A stretch of DNA of 64,000 nucleotides from Larkinella terrae (GCF_009668025.1 NZ_WJXZ01000001.1:991345-1055344), one strand, 5' to 3'; counted from the stretch's first letter, positions 45,877-55,787 are shown. Translations and numbers: made by a program. Notes: generated by a model not told the origin, from the letters alone.

Positions 45877-47373
45877 TTAGTCCGTCACCGTCGCAATCAC
45901 CCGCTGGTAGCGCGTCAAACGGGGGGCTTTGGCATCCGTCACTTCTAGAATCAGGTGAATGGTGTTCCCGGATTTCGCATCTTTCGGAACCGTAAAAGCC
46001 GCTTTAGCCTGATCCCCGTTCTGAATTGCCACTTTTCCCGAATACGAGCCCACTTCTTCATACTGCCACCAGCGGTAGCTCAACGCATCGCCGTCCGGAT
46101 CGGTGGCCGAACCGCTCAGCGTCACGTTCTGACCCGGTTTGACCCGAAGATTCGGCGCGTGATTGAGCTTCACAACGGGCGGATGATTGGCTTCGTTGTA
46201 GGGCTTGACGCACCAATCGGCGCGGGCGGCAAAATCGTTCTGCAGCACCGGAATCCAGCGCGTCTGCGGGTAAGCCGCATCGGCTTTCTGGGTATACGGA
46301 TTGTAATCGGTAACGGTTTTTCCGTCTTCCCAGCGGTACGGATTCGTCGGCGACTTCACCATGCGGCCACCCCAACCGCCGTAAGCCACGTCTTCCTTGC
46401 TCCGCAGCCCAACGTCGATCAGGTAAAAAAAGGCGGGCGAATCGCCTTCCGAAATAAAATCGTACTGGCTCAAACCGTATTTTTTAGCTTCCTCCAGGTC
46501 GCCATGCGTGTGTTCGGGATCGCCGGGGAGTTTCCGGCCATCGCCCCACAAATAGTAGGCTTCCAGCAAGGGACCGTGCCCAAACCGGATGTTTTCGGCA
46601 AACCATTTTCCGCCCAGGTACGGTTTTAGCTCCGCCGGAACGACGCGGGGCCACAAATACGCAAAACTCCAGAACTGATCCGAATTATACAGTACCTTGA
46701 TCTGCGGCCAGTTCGGGGCAATGTATTTCTGATAGGTCGCGTCCTGATCCAGAACCGCATAAATAATCGCCTTTTCGGAGATTTTTTTAGCAATTTTCGC
46801 CCAGTCAGCCGTGTTTTTGTACTGATCCTCAATGGATTTCAGGGCGCGGGCGACCGTGTTCGTACCTCCCCAGATTTGCAGGTAAACCGGACTGGCGTTG
46901 TTGTCGAGCAGAATCTTTTTGATGAAATCGGACCCTTCGGTGTCGCGGCTCATTTCCCCTTCAAAATCAATATTTCCGACCCGCACCAGACTCCGCAGGT
47001 GTTCGGGCGTCGGGTAGCCTTTGGCGTGTTTGATCAGGTTCGGATAGACTTTCCCGTATTTGTCGATGTACTCCTCCATCCAGCTGGTGCCGGGCCAGCG
47101 CAGTTCCGTGCGTTCGCCGTAGCGCTTGGCCGTGTTGGGCATTTCGGAGGTAAATTTGGTCCCTTTCCCATCGCCCTTGTAATGCCATTGCGAACTGCTG
47201 TAAACCAGACCAACAATGTCGAACTCGTTGCTGTAGAGCAACATGCGGATAAACGTATCGACATCGTCCACTTCGCCATCGGTTGTAACGATGGTGCGCG
47301 GTTTGGCCGACTGGGCGATTGCGGAAGCCGCCATGCCCACCAACAGCAGCAGAAGGAAACCTGATTTTCGCAT
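45877..47373 (-). CDS. Secreted DUF1593 (nucleoside-hydrolase-like) protein B, divergent member
   Basis: The 498-residue protein has a signal peptide (RKSGFLLLLLVGMAASAIAQ). The Asp cluster reads TTDGEVDDVDTFIRMLLYS. The rest shares the family layout (YLQIWGGTNTVARALKSI, ISEGDSPAFFYLIDVGL) and the C-terminal Ig-like domain (LSGSATDPDGDALSYRWWQY). It differs from proteins A and C in many active-site-side segments (SSSQWHYKGDGKGTKF instead of [13 protein letters not shown]), so it may act on a different linkage. It lies between protein A and the kinase gene in the same direction and probably belongs to the pentose operon. Confidence 0.85.
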   Translation of the reverse strand: MRKSGFLLLLLVGMAASAIAQSAKPRTIVTTDGEVDDVDTFIRMLLYSNEFDIVGLVYSSSQWHYKGDGKGTKFTSEMPNTAKRYGERTELRWPGTSWMEEYIDKYGKVYPNLIKHAKGYPTPEHLRSLVRVGNIDFEGEMSRDTEGSDFIKKILLDNNASPVYLQIWGGTNTVARALKSIEDQYKNTADWAKIAKKISEKAIIYAVLDQDATYQKYIAPNWPQIKVLYNSDQFWSFAYLWPRVVPAELKPYLGGKWFAENIRFGHGPLLEAYYLWGDGRKLPGDPEHTHGDLEEAKKYGLSQYDFISEGDSPAFFYLIDVGLRSKEDVAYGGWGGRMVKSPTNPYRWEDGKTVTDYNPYTQKADAAYPQTRWIPVLQNDFAARADWCVKPYNEANHPPVVKLNHAPNLRVKPGQNVTLSGSATDPDGDALSYRWWQYEEVGSYSGKVAIQNGDQAKAAFTVPKDAKSGNTIHLILEVTDAKAPRLTRYQRVIATVTD

Positions 47374-47386
47374 CGATTAAACGTGT

Positions 47387-48874
47387 TTAAGTCGTAAGAA
47401 TGGCGGTTTGCCAGCCCGCATAATCAGCTAATGCCTGCGTTGCTCCCGGACCGGGTTCAATGGCACTTCGATCCGAATTAAGTCGTTCCAGGTGCGCCAG
47501 ATCCTCGTAGATTCCCGCTTTCAGTCCGGCTAAGTAAGCCGCACCCTGCGCCGAAATGTCGGGCAATCGCCGGTTGATGACCGGTTTATGCAGCAAATCG
47601 GCCAGAAATTGCAGGACAAAACCGTTCGAGGTCAGTCCGCCATTGACCATCAGTTCGGCCAGTGAAACGCCCGTATCCTGCTCCATCGCCACCACAACGT
47701 CCTTGATCTGGTACGGAATGGACTCGAGTGCAGCCCGAACGAGGTGGTTTTTGCTGGAACCAAACGTTAAGCCGGAGATCGTGGCCCTGCGCGACATTTG
47801 CCAGTGGGGCGCCCCCAAACCGCTGAACGCCGGTACGATATACACCCCGCCGTTGTCGGAAACCGCCGTCGCCATCGCTTCGGTTTCCCGGCTTTCGGCG
47901 AACAGATTCAGGCTGTTTTTCAGCCATTCGATCGTCGCTCCGCAGGTGACAATGACGCCTTCCAGCGCGTAATCGACCCGGTTTTCGGTACTCCAGCAAA
48001 CCGTGGTCACCATGCCCTGCTTCGACTCTTTCAGATCCGGGCCAATGTTCATGATGATCGAACAACCGGTTCCCAGCGTTGCCTTGGCGGTCCCGGATGT
48101 GAAACAGCCTTCGCCGAACGCAGCCGCGTGCGAATCCCCGATCAGGCTCGTAATCGGCAGTTGGTGGTCGAACAAGCCGTTGAAATTCGATTCGCCGAAC
48201 CCAAATGCCGAGGGTTTCGGCTCCGGCAGATTCAGGCGGGACAGACCAAAAACCGCCAGTAAATCCGCGTCCCAGTCCAGCGTTTTCAGGTTGAAAAACA
48301 GCGTTCGGGATGCGTTGGTATAATCGGTAAAATAGCACTGGCCATTGGTCAGTTTGTAGAGCAGCCAGGTGTCGACGGTGCCGAAATAGGCGGTTCCGGC
48401 ATCGACGGCCTGCCGCACGGTTTCGTTGTTTTCGTACAGCCAGATCAGCTTGGTGCCGGAGAAATACGGATCGATGAACAGACCGGTTTTGGCCTTCACG
48501 ACTTCTTCCAGACCCTCAGCTTTGAGTCGTTCGCAAACGTCGATCGAGCGTTTACACTGCCAGACCAGGGCGTTGTAGAGCGGTTTTCCGGTTTGGTCCC
48601 AGACCACGAACGTTTCGCGCTGATTCGAAATACCGCACGCCCGGATGGACTGAAATTCGCCCCCCTGAGCCGCAAACACGCCCAGGCATTTCCCGACGGA
48701 CGTCAGCACGTTCCGGTAGATTTCGTCGGGGTCCTGCTCGACGTAGCCATCGCCGTAATACCGGGTCTGGAGCGGTTCCAATGCGCGGGCGGCCACTCCG
48801 CCCTGTTCGTCAAAAAGAAGCGTTTTGGTGCTGCTTGTGCCCTGATCGATCGCCAGAATATACGAATGTTGCAT
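47387..48874 (-). CDS. FGGY family carbohydrate kinase (glycerol-kinase-like)
   Basis: The 495-residue two-domain sugar kinase has the phosphate-binding LAIDQGTSSTKTLLFD (about residues 7-22), YNALVWQCKRSIDVC, the substrate-domain FSGTKLIWLYENN, the second-domain motif GTGCSIIMNIG, and MVNGGLTSNGFVLQFLADLL near the end. It phosphorylates a polyol or ketose with ATP. The best-matching pattern is glycerol-kinase-like, but its place beside a ribose-type ABC importer, an isomerase and a split transketolase suggests a ketose kinase. It is transcribed with the permease upstream, with a 4-base gap. Confidence 0.87.
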   Translation of the reverse strand: MQHSYILAIDQGTSSTKTLLFDEQGGVAARALEPLQTRYYGDGYVEQDPDEIYRNVLTSVGKCLGVFAAQGGEFQSIRACGISNQRETFVVWDQTGKPLYNALVWQCKRSIDVCERLKAEGLEEVVKAKTGLFIDPYFSGTKLIWLYENNETVRQAVDAGTAYFGTVDTWLLYKLTNGQCYFTDYTNASRTLFFNLKTLDWDADLLAVFGLSRLNLPEPKPSAFGFGESNFNGLFDHQLPITSLIGDSHAAAFGEGCFTSGTAKATLGTGCSIIMNIGPDLKESKQGMVTTVCWSTENRVDYALEGVIVTCGATIEWLKNSLNLFAESRETEAMATAVSDNGGVYIVPAFSGLGAPHWQMSRRATISGLTFGSSKNHLVRAALESIPYQIKDVVVAMEQDTGVSLAELMVNGGLTSNGFVLQFLADLLHKPVINRRLPDISAQGAAYLAGLKAGIYEDLAHLERLNSDRSAIEPGPGATQALADYAGWQTAILTT

Positions 48875-48878
48875 AGCG

Positions 48879-49871
48879 TTAGTCGTTGCGCGAACTGGAT
48901 TTATCGATGATAACCGCCAGCAGAATCACGATGCCTTTGACGACCTGCTGCCAGAACGGCGAAACGTTCAGCAACACCAGTCCGTTGTTCAATACCCCGA
49001 TGATGACCGCGCCCTGCACCGTGCCCAGAATGCTGCCCCGTCCGCCCGAAAGCGAGGTTCCGCCGATGACGACAGCCGCAATGGAATCCAGTTCGTAGCT
49101 CGTTCCGGCGTTGGGCTGGGCCGAATCCAGCCGCGAAGTCACCAGCAAACCGCCCACCGCAGCCAGTCCGCCCGCCATCGTGTAAACCAGCATTTTGATG
49201 CGGTTGATGTTAACGCCCGAAAGCCGGGCCGCACTTTCGCTCCCGCCAATGGCGTAGACGTACCGCCCGAACCGGGTCTGGTCCATCAACAAAACCACGA
49301 CGAGCACAATGCCGCCGGAAATCCAGACGGGCAGCGGAATGCCCAGCAACCAGCCGGTTCCGAGAAAGGTAAACGAGTCGCCCAAACCGGTGATCGGAAA
49401 GCCTTCGGTCCAGAGCATCGTCAGCCCGCGCGCAATGGTCAGCATGGCCAGCGTAGCCACAAAAGGCGGTAATTTGAAGCGCGTAATGGCCCAGCCGTTG
49501 AACCAGCCCAGGACGCTGCCGGTCAGTAGCCCGGCCACGATGGCCCCGAAAACCGTAAAACCGATGTACAGATTGCTGGCGGGTAATTCGATGCCATTCC
49601 GCAGTAAACCGGCGGCAATCGCCCCGGAAAGCGCCAGCACCGAGCCAACCGACAGATCGATTCCGGCGGTGAGCACCACCAGCGTCATGCCGACGGAAAT
49701 GCAGACGTTGACGGAGATCTGCCGGAGCACGTTCCAGCCGTTGGCAACGGTAAAGAATTTATCGGAAAGCAGGCCGATCGTGAGGCAGAGAATCAGCAGC
49801 GCAATCAGCGATTGAAATTTCAGGAGGGCGGGTCGGTAGGTCTGCAAGGAAATCTGCATGGGTTTCGACAT
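48879..49871 (-). CDS. Ribose-type sugar ABC transporter permease
   Basis: The 330-residue inner-membrane protein has about ten helices of the RbsC/BPD_transp_2 family. GIDLSVGSVLALSGAIAAGL and the cytoplasmic loop GRYVYAIGGSESAARLSGVN, followed by GTSLSGGRGSILGTVQGAVI, are diagnostic. With the ATPase at 49871 and the binding lipoprotein at 51994 it forms one importer. Its ATG overlaps the ATPase stop by one base (TAATG). Confidence 0.94.
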   Translation of the reverse strand: MSKPMQISLQTYRPALLKFQSLIALLILCLTIGLLSDKFFTVANGWNVLRQISVNVCISVGMTLVVLTAGIDLSVGSVLALSGAIAAGLLRNGIELPASNLYIGFTVFGAIVAGLLTGSVLGWFNGWAITRFKLPPFVATLAMLTIARGLTMLWTEGFPITGLGDSFTFLGTGWLLGIPLPVWISGGIVLVVVLLMDQTRFGRYVYAIGGSESAARLSGVNINRIKMLVYTMAGGLAAVGGLLVTSRLDSAQPNAGTSYELDSIAAVVIGGTSLSGGRGSILGTVQGAVIIGVLNNGLVLLNVSPFWQQVVKGIVILLAVIIDKSSSRND

Positions 49872-51373
49872 TAAATGGTTTGCGGAATAGCGGCTTTCAG
49901 AATCTCGTCTTCGGAAGCATCGACGGACAGTTCCGACGTCAGGCTGCCTTCGCTCATGACCAGAATGCGGTCGGAAATGGCCATGATTTCCGGTAGTTCC
50001 GACGAAACCACCAGAATGCCCATGCCTTCGCCGGCGAGTTGCAAAATCAGTTTATAAATTTCGTTTTTGGCGTTCACATCGATGCCGCGCGTGGGTTCGT
50101 CGAGCATCAGCAGCTTCGGATGCGTGGCCAGCCATTTCGACAGCACGATTTTCTGCTGATTGCCACCACTCAGGTTTTGGGCCAGCTGTTTCTCCGACGA
50201 TGTCTTGATTTTCAGGTCGGCCACATATTTTTTCGCCAGCGCGATTTCTTTCGTTTTATTCAGAAAACCGCTCTGTTCCAGACTTTTGAGATTGGTCAGG
50301 CTGATGTTAGTGCGAACGTCCAGCCCCAGCACCAGCCCGTCTTTCTTGCGATCTTCGGGCACCAGCGCCAAACCGGCGTCGATGGCATCGGCGGGTTTAC
50401 GGACGGTCAGTTTCCGTTCATCCAGGAAAACCGTACCGTGACTGCGTTTTGGATGCAGGCCGAAAAGCGTTTCCAGCAGCTCGGTCCGACCGGCACCCAT
50501 CAGCCCGAAAATTCCGACGATTTCACCCCGATCGACGTGGAACGAAATGTTTTTCAACAGGTTTTCCTGAGTCCGGACGGGGTGTTTCAGACACAGATCT
50601 TTCACGGTGAGCAGCGGCTTTATGTTTTCAATCCGGGTCTGCCGTCGGATGGTCTGCACCTCCCGCCCCACCATTTTCCGAATGATGTCGTCGTGTGTCA
50701 TTCCGCGGATCTCGCCGGATTCGATGGATTTGCCGTCGCGCAGCACCACAAACCGGTCGGCCATTTTGAACAGTTCGTCCAGTTTGTGCGAGATGTACAC
50801 GATCGTTTTATTTGATTTTTTCAGATCCGCGATGATCGAAAACAGCACCTCTACTTCGCTTTCGCTGATGGCCGAGGTCGGCTCGTCCATGATGATCACT
50901 TCCGAATCGATCAGCAGCGCCTTGGCAATTTCGACCACCTGCTGCTGCCCGACTTTCAATTCGGCCACCAGCGTATCGGGGCTCACCGCGAGCTTCAGCC
51001 GATCCAGCAACTGCTGCGTTCGCGCCCGCATCGCCTTTTTGTCGAGCGTCCCCCAACTGGTCGTCAGTTCGCGGCCCAGAAAGACATTTTCGGTGATGCT
51101 CAGGTACGGAATCAGGTTGAGTTCCTGGTGGATAATGGCAATGCCGCCATCCTGGGCCTCGCGCGGAGACGAAAACCGCACGGTTTTTCCCTTGTACAAA
51201 ATCCGCCCTTCGTAATCCGGATAAACGCCCGAAAGGATCTTCATCAGCGTGGATTTGCCAGCGCCGTTTTCGCCGATGACGGCGTTCACTTTTCCGGCCT
51301 GAAATTCTAGACAGACGTTCTCCAGCGCCGTGACGCCCGCAAATCGTTTCGTTATGTTCTCCGCTCTTAACAT
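49871..51373 (-). CDS. Sugar ABC transporter ATP-binding protein (RbsA/MglA-type, two ATPase domains)
   Basis: The 500-residue protein has two fused ATPase domains. The first has Walker A GENGAGKSTLMKIL, signature LKVGQQQVVEIAKAL and Walker B VIIMDEPTSAISESE. The second has the degenerate Walker A GLMGAGRTELLETL, signature LSGGNQQKIVLSKWL and Walker B LLMLDEPTRGIDV. This duplicated layout is specific to ribose, galactose and related monosaccharide importers. It is coupled to the permease and lies two bases after the DUF2291 gene. Confidence 0.96.
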   Translation of the reverse strand: MLRAENITKRFAGVTALENVCLEFQAGKVNAVIGENGAGKSTLMKILSGVYPDYEGRILYKGKTVRFSSPREAQDGGIAIIHQELNLIPYLSITENVFLGRELTTSWGTLDKKAMRARTQQLLDRLKLAVSPDTLVAELKVGQQQVVEIAKALLIDSEVIIMDEPTSAISESEVEVLFSIIADLKKSNKTIVYISHKLDELFKMADRFVVLRDGKSIESGEIRGMTHDDIIRKMVGREVQTIRRQTRIENIKPLLTVKDLCLKHPVRTQENLLKNISFHVDRGEIVGIFGLMGAGRTELLETLFGLHPKRSHGTVFLDERKLTVRKPADAIDAGLALVPEDRKKDGLVLGLDVRTNISLTNLKSLEQSGFLNKTKEIALAKKYVADLKIKTSSEKQLAQNLSGGNQQKIVLSKWLATHPKLLMLDEPTRGIDVNAKNEIYKLILQLAGEGMGILVVSSELPEIMAISDRILVMSEGSLTSELSVDASEDEILKAAIPQTI

Positions 51374-51375
51374 GG

Positions 51376-51990
51376 CTAAATATGGATCGGAATCACTTCG
51401 ATGGCGTCGGTATGCAGGTGTTCCCGATTCAATTCAATAGCTCCGATAAAACTCACTTCCTGACCGGTTTTCGCGCTGGCCTTGAACGGCGCCACCACCC
51501 GGTTCCGGATGATTTTATTGATCTCGGACGATACGTTGTTCAGATCCATCGTGTTATCGAAATCGGTGAGCCGTATCTGCCCCGACGCATCGCGGGCGGC
51601 ATTTCCGAAAACGTATTCTGTGGCAATGGTAACTTCGGGGCCGTTGGCCAGCAAAACCGTCACGTCGTGGTCGCCGATGGCGGTTATTTTTCCGGTTCCC
51701 CGCACCAGAAAATACCGCAGGTTGCCGATGCTCAGCGCGTGGGAATGGGCCTCAAACGCCTTGTCCTTATCGGTTTTTAACTCCTGAATCAGCATATTCA
51801 GCTCAATAGCTTTCCCCGAATCCGGCAGCAATTTGGTTTTCCAGAACGCATCGGCGTAGGCAGCCGCGTCGAATTTCGTGGTGGCGGCACTCGCTTTCTT
51901 TTCGTCCAGTTTCCTGAAATACACGGAGTTATAAGCCACCACCGCCAGCAGCAAAACCAGTACGCCATATTTCAAACCGTTCTTGTTCAT
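51376..51990 (-). CDS. DUF2291 family membrane-anchored protein
   Basis: The 204-residue protein has an N-terminal membrane segment (NGLKYGVLVLLLAVVAYNS) and a periplasmic beta-rich domain with FDAAAYADAFWKTKLLP, HALSIGNLRYFLVRGTGKI and FIGAIELNREHLHTDAIEVI. The match to DUF2291 is by pattern and context: this family is found inside ribose-type ABC operons, and its role is not established. It could be an accessory subunit of the importer. It lies between the ATPase and binding-protein genes with gaps of 2-3 bases. Confidence 0.8.
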   Translation of the reverse strand: MNKNGLKYGVLVLLLAVVAYNSVYFRKLDEKKASAATTKFDAAAYADAFWKTKLLPDSGKAIELNMLIQELKTDKDKAFEAHSHALSIGNLRYFLVRGTGKITAIGDHDVTVLLANGPEVTIATEYVFGNAARDASGQIRLTDFDNTMDLNNVSSEINKIIRNRVVAPFKASAKTGQEVSFIGAIELNREHLHTDAIEVIPIHI

Positions 51991-51993
51991 GGC

Positions 51994-52965
51994 TCAGTTT
52001 CGTTTGGTCAATGCGCTGTAATCCTTAATGTTAGCCTGCGAAACCAGTTCAACAGCTACCGGCATTTTCTGCGGAAAATCCCGCTTCCCCTTGAAAAACT
52101 CGTCGGCGTACAGGGCCGCGGTTTTTGCCATCGTCTCGGGCGATTGCAGCCCCGTTGCCATGATTTTTCCGTTGCTGATCGACTCGATCACGTCCTGCGC
52201 GCCGTCGAAACCGTACACCCTGATTTCTTTGGCTTTGCCGGCGGCCATCACGGCCTGGTAAGCGCCCATCGCCATGGCGTCGTTGCCGCAGAAAATTCCT
52301 TCAATATCCGGGTAAGCCTGCAAAATGGACTCGACCACTTCCAGCGCTTTATTTCGGTCAAAATCAGCGCTTTGCTGCGCCACCATTTTCAGATTCGGGT
52401 ACAGATCAACGACGCTGTGAAAGCCCTTCGACCGGTTCCAGGTGTTGTTGTCGCCCACCAGTCCCAGAATTTCGGCGTATTTAACACCCGCGGCTTTTTT
52501 CGGCATCGTTTGCACAAAGTATTTCCCGATGGCCACGCAGCCCGCGTAGTTGTCGGACAGAATCTGCGAGGTGGCAGCCTTGACCGAATTGACTTCGCGG
52601 TCCATGCAAAAAACCGGTATTCCGGCTTCTTTAGCTTTCATGACGTTCACAATCGACCCGTCGGCATCCGTCGGATTGAACAGAATGGCGTCGAAACCGG
52701 AAACAATGACATTTTCAAAGTGGTCGCTTTCCAGCGCAGTATTATTCTGGGAATCAAAGATTTTCGCTTCGTAACCCAGCGATTTGGCCTGCGCAGCCGC
52801 CGTTTCGGCCAGCACCACAAACCACGGATTGTTCAGCGTTGAAATGATCACCGCCACCTTTTTCGCGCCTTTTTCACCGGACGATTTCCGGCAACCGCCG
52901 ACCACCAGCAAACCCGTCAGCAGCAGAAAAACCGGTAGGACCTTGTACCTCATCAGCTTGTTCAT
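51994..52965 (-). CDS. Ribose-type sugar ABC transporter substrate-binding lipoprotein
   Basis: The 323-residue periplasmic-binding-protein type 1 family member has a lipobox signal ([17 protein letters not shown]). The paired lobes are [60 protein letters not shown] and [20 protein letters not shown]. The ribose-binding-like pocket residues (NPWF, DRE, ND, FDGAQD) suit a pentose. ATG 52965 is preferred over the GTG at 52974. It is the first of the importer genes and is separated from the DUF1593 gene C by a palindromic repeat. Confidence 0.93.
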   Translation of the reverse strand: MNKLMRYKVLPVFLLLTGLLVVGGCRKSSGEKGAKKVAVIISTLNNPWFVVLAETAAAQAKSLGYEAKIFDSQNNTALESDHFENVIVSGFDAILFNPTDADGSIVNVMKAKEAGIPVFCMDREVNSVKAATSQILSDNYAGCVAIGKYFVQTMPKKAAGVKYAEILGLVGDNNTWNRSKGFHSVVDLYPNLKMVAQQSADFDRNKALEVVESILQAYPDIEGIFCGNDAMAMGAYQAVMAAGKAKEIRVYGFDGAQDVIESISNGKIMATGLQSPETMAKTAALYADEFFKGKRDFPQKMPVAVELVSQANIKDYSALTKRN

Positions 52966-53001
52966 TCGATGCACAATCGGTTAAGAGATGTTTACTTTTG
53001 G

Positions 53002-53064
53002 GCCCCCAACCCCCTAGGGCGAAACCATTTGGATTTGGAAGCCCCTTTAGGGGGAGTTGGGGGT
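53002..53064. repeat. Palindromic intergenic repeat, CCCCCAACCCCC family (copy 4, imperfect)
   Basis: CCCCCAACCCCCTAGGGC (53003-53020) pairs with the opposite arm GCCCCTTTAGGGGGAGTTGG (from 53041 to about 53063) with a few mismatches. It lies between DUF1593 gene C and the binding-protein gene. This copy is more degraded than those at 36746 and 41054. Confidence 0.8.
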
Positions 53065-53071
53065 AAATTCC

Positions 53072-54499
53072 TTACGGAAAAACCGTCAGAATCACCCGCT
53101 GGTAGCGCGTCAGGGCCGGTTTTCCGTTGTCGGTCACGGCCAGAATGACGTGGATCGTTTCCGGTTTAGTCACTTTAGGCGCCATGATAAAAGCGGTTTT
53201 TTGCTGTTTATCCTGTATTTCCAGCGGTCGATTACTGTCATAACTACCCGGTTCGCGGTAATAAATCCATTCGTACGCCAGCGCGTTGCCGTCGGGGTCC
53301 GTTGAACCTTCGGCACTCAAAACCACCTTTTCGCCACTTTTCGCCCGCAATTCATTGGCGTGTTTCAAAACCGCCACGGGCGGGTGATTGGCTTCCTTAT
53401 ACGGTTTGACGGTCCAGTCGATGCGGGCGGCAAAATCGTGCTGATATGCCTGCCGCCAGCGCCAGATCGTGGCTTTGTTGCTGGTGTGGTAATTGCCATC
53501 GACGCCCAGCACTTCGTCTTCGGCGTCGGCCCAAAACGGCCGGGTTTCCGGGTCGTGAAACCACTTCCGCGTCCGGGGCGTGTAGAACTCGTAACGGCCG
53601 CCCCAGCTGCCGTAATTCGGGTGCTCGGGATCGCTCAAACCGTTGTCAATCAGAAAGAAAAAAGACGGCGTATCGCCTTCCATCAAAAACTTGGTTTGCG
53701 GGTGTTCGGCACCCAGCGGACCGTGGTTGGTACGGATATTTTCGTCGAGCCAGGGGTTATCGACCAGGCTAAAATCGGCACCTGTAAACCGCCCGTGAAA
53801 CTTGTCCCCGCTGATGCCGGTCCAGGCACCGAAGTGGTACGCCCCCCCGTCGTGAAAACCGGGGCTGGCGATAAAAAACAGGTTGGGGAAGGTTTTGCGC
53901 AGCCACGGCCCCGCATCGTCCTGATCCGAAATCGTATAGACACGAATTTTGGCAATAAACCGGTCAAGTTCTTCCGGCGTGCGGGTCTGGCGGACTTTCC
54001 AGATGGCCTGCGCCAGGCAATTGGCGCCCCCCCAAACCGGAATCCAGACCGGCCGGTCGTCTTTCCGGTCCACCACGGCAATGATGTGTTCCGAGCCTTC
54101 CGAATCCTTGCCGGGGCCGACAGCTTCCAGGCCGTAATTTGCGTACCCTTTTTTGATAATGCCGAGCAGGTAACTCGTTTCGGGATAACCTTTTTCGTGC
54201 AGCAAGAGGTTGTTTCGCACTTTGCCGTAAGCTTCCACAATCTGCCGAATCCGCTCCGGAGCCACCCGGTTGCGCTGATGCACCGAGGTCGTCGCAATCA
54301 GTCCTTCCACATCCCACTGATTGGAATAAGTCAGAAACCGCACCATCGACTGGGCATCATCCGGCTCATTTTCAATGTCGGTCAGCACCAGCACCCGCCG
54401 TTTTTGAGCGGTTCCCGGCGCCTGTCCAACGGTTACCGCATAAAAACCGCACGTTAAAACCAGTGCAAAAGTTAATCGGCGAAAGAGCGTATTTTTCAT
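53072..54499 (-). CDS. Secreted DUF1593 (nucleoside-hydrolase-like) protein C
   Basis: The 475-residue protein has a signal peptide ([20 protein letters not shown]). The Asp cluster reads [18 protein letters not shown], with [55 protein letters not shown], and a C-terminal Ig-like domain ([19 protein letters not shown]) ending [12 protein letters not shown]. It closely resembles protein A, over almost the whole length. It lies upstream of the importer genes and downstream of a palindromic element, in the same direction. It could release the sugar that the importer then takes up. Confidence 0.87.
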   Translation of the reverse strand: MKNTLFRRLTFALVLTCGFYAVTVGQAPGTAQKRRVLVLTDIENEPDDAQSMVRFLTYSNQWDVEGLIATTSVHQRNRVAPERIRQIVEAYGKVRNNLLLHEKGYPETSYLLGIIKKGYANYGLEAVGPGKDSEGSEHIIAVVDRKDDRPVWIPVWGGANCLAQAIWKVRQTRTPEELDRFIAKIRVYTISDQDDAGPWLRKTFPNLFFIASPGFHDGGAYHFGAWTGISGDKFHGRFTGADFSLVDNPWLDENIRTNHGPLGAEHPQTKFLMEGDTPSFFFLIDNGLSDPEHPNYGSWGGRYEFYTPRTRKWFHDPETRPFWADAEDEVLGVDGNYHTSNKATIWRWRQAYQHDFAARIDWTVKPYKEANHPPVAVLKHANELRAKSGEKVVLSAEGSTDPDGNALAYEWIYYREPGSYDSNRPLEIQDKQQKTAFIMAPKVTKPETIHVILAVTDNGKPALTRYQRVILTVFP

Positions 54500-54585
54500 G
54501 CGGGAAATAATCGGTCAAAACAGGTTTAGGGCTTATCAATTTTTAGGATAACATCCTGATTATAAATTAAATGATTGTAATTTTA

Positions 54586-54736
54586 CGTCCCGTTGGGACG
54601 TAATGTTTGTAGAAAATTGGGATATCTGCTTTTCAGCGTGCCGTAGGTACGCAATCTGACACCAAAGTTGCGTACCTACGGCACGCTGGGAATCGTTGGG
54701 TGCTTCTTTGCTACAAAGATTGTATCCCTACGGGAT
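54586..54736. repeat. Composite palindromic intergenic element with TGTTTGTAG ends
   Basis: Inner arms 54634-54654 (CAGCGTGCCGTAGGTACGCA...) and 54668-54688 are a perfect 21-bp inverted repeat. Outer arms 54586-54615 and 54707-54736 pair imperfectly; each has a small palindrome (CGTCCCGTTGGGACG or ATCCCGTAGGGAT) joined to a TTTGTAG-type tail. The tail AATGTTTGTAG is shared with the element at 32576. It lies between the transketolase genes and DUF1593 gene C. Confidence 0.87.
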
Positions 54737-54792
54737 TCTACTGATTGATAATCAATTACCTAATTTTCACAGTTTACGTTGAAACAGATAAA

Positions 54793-55767
54793 CTACTTCC
54801 TGGCATCAACCAGTTTGAATCCGGCTTCGGCAATTCCTTCTTCCGACAAACCGTAGTGATGGAGAATCTCGATCTGCGAACCGGTAACGGTATATTCATC
54901 CGGAATTCCCATGATTTTGAACGGATTATGAAAACCGTGCTGCATCAGAAACGACGCGCAGGCTTCGCCCAGACCGCCAAATACGCTGTGTTCTTCCGCC
55001 GTGATGATCGGCGCACCGGTTTCGGCCAGCTTCGCCAGCAGTTCGTAATCCAGCGGTTTGATGGTGTGCATACTGACCACCGTCGTCCGGATTCCGTAGA
55101 CATTTTCCAGCCGGTTGGCCGCCAGCACCGCCGGGTAAACCGTTTCACCCGTGCCAATAATGACCAGATCGGCCCCTTCCCGAACGACGCTTCCTTTGCC
55201 AAATTCAAACCGGCGGCTGGGGTCTTCGGTCAGGTAAGGCATCGCTTTCTTGCCAAACCGGATGTAAATCGGATGCTCGGTTTCGGCCGCCCGCCGAATG
55301 GCGTGTTCGGCTTCAAAATTATCCGCCGGAGCCACGACGATCAGGTTATGAACCGCCCGCAAGGCCGCAAAATCGTGCAGGCTATGGTGCGTCGAACCCA
55401 GCGCCCCGTAGCTCACCCCGGCGCTGATGCCGATGAGTTTCACCGGATTATCCGAATACGCCACATCGGTTTTGATCTGCTCGAACGAGCGGGCCGTCAG
55501 AAAACAGGCGGGCGAAACGGCAAAAACCTTTTTGCCGGTCGACGCCAGGCCAGCCGCCACACCCACCAGATTTTGCTCGGCAATGCCGATTTCAACGATC
55601 TGAGCGGGGTATTTCTGACCGAAAGGCACCAGTTTGCCGGAGCCCCGCGAGTCGCTGGTCACTACCAGAATCGTGCGGTCGGTTTCGGCCAATTCCTGCA
55701 GCGTACCGGAAAACACATCCAGGTTAGCCTTATACGTAGCGAGTTCGTTTTGCGTCATTTCTGCCAT
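54793..55767 (-). CDS. Transketolase C-terminal subunit (pyrimidine-binding and C-terminal domains)
   Basis: The 324-residue protein corresponds to the second half of transketolase. The Pyr domain has VVTSDSRGSGKLV, the TPP-activating Glu in IVEIGIAEQNLVGVAAGLAS, and ALGSTHHSLHDFAALRAV. The C-terminal domain (about residues 190-320) has VIIGTGETVYPAVLAANRL and EEHSVFGGLGEACASF. ATG 55767 (MAEMTQNELATY) is chosen: the longer frame from 55881 adds a non-conserved, proline/arginine-rich segment inside the upstream gene. It works with the N-terminal subunit next door; split transketolases often handle unusual ketose phosphates. Confidence 0.92.
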   Translation of the reverse strand: MAEMTQNELATYKANLDVFSGTLQELAETDRTILVVTSDSRGSGKLVPFGQKYPAQIVEIGIAEQNLVGVAAGLASTGKKVFAVSPACFLTARSFEQIKTDVAYSDNPVKLIGISAGVSYGALGSTHHSLHDFAALRAVHNLIVVAPADNFEAEHAIRRAAETEHPIYIRFGKKAMPYLTEDPSRRFEFGKGSVVREGADLVIIGTGETVYPAVLAANRLENVYGIRTTVVSMHTIKPLDYELLAKLAETGAPIITAEEHSVFGGLGEACASFLMQHGFHNPFKIMGIPDEYTVTGSQIEILHHYGLSEEGIAEAGFKLVDARK

Positions 55768-55787
55768 AATTGTATCACTTTCGTTTC

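Noticed and set aside
17231..54736. Insertion sequences or a CRISPR array to explain the palindromic repeats
   Set aside because: No transposase frame adjoins any copy, there are no regularly spaced direct repeats with unique spacers, and copies are single hairpins between genes.
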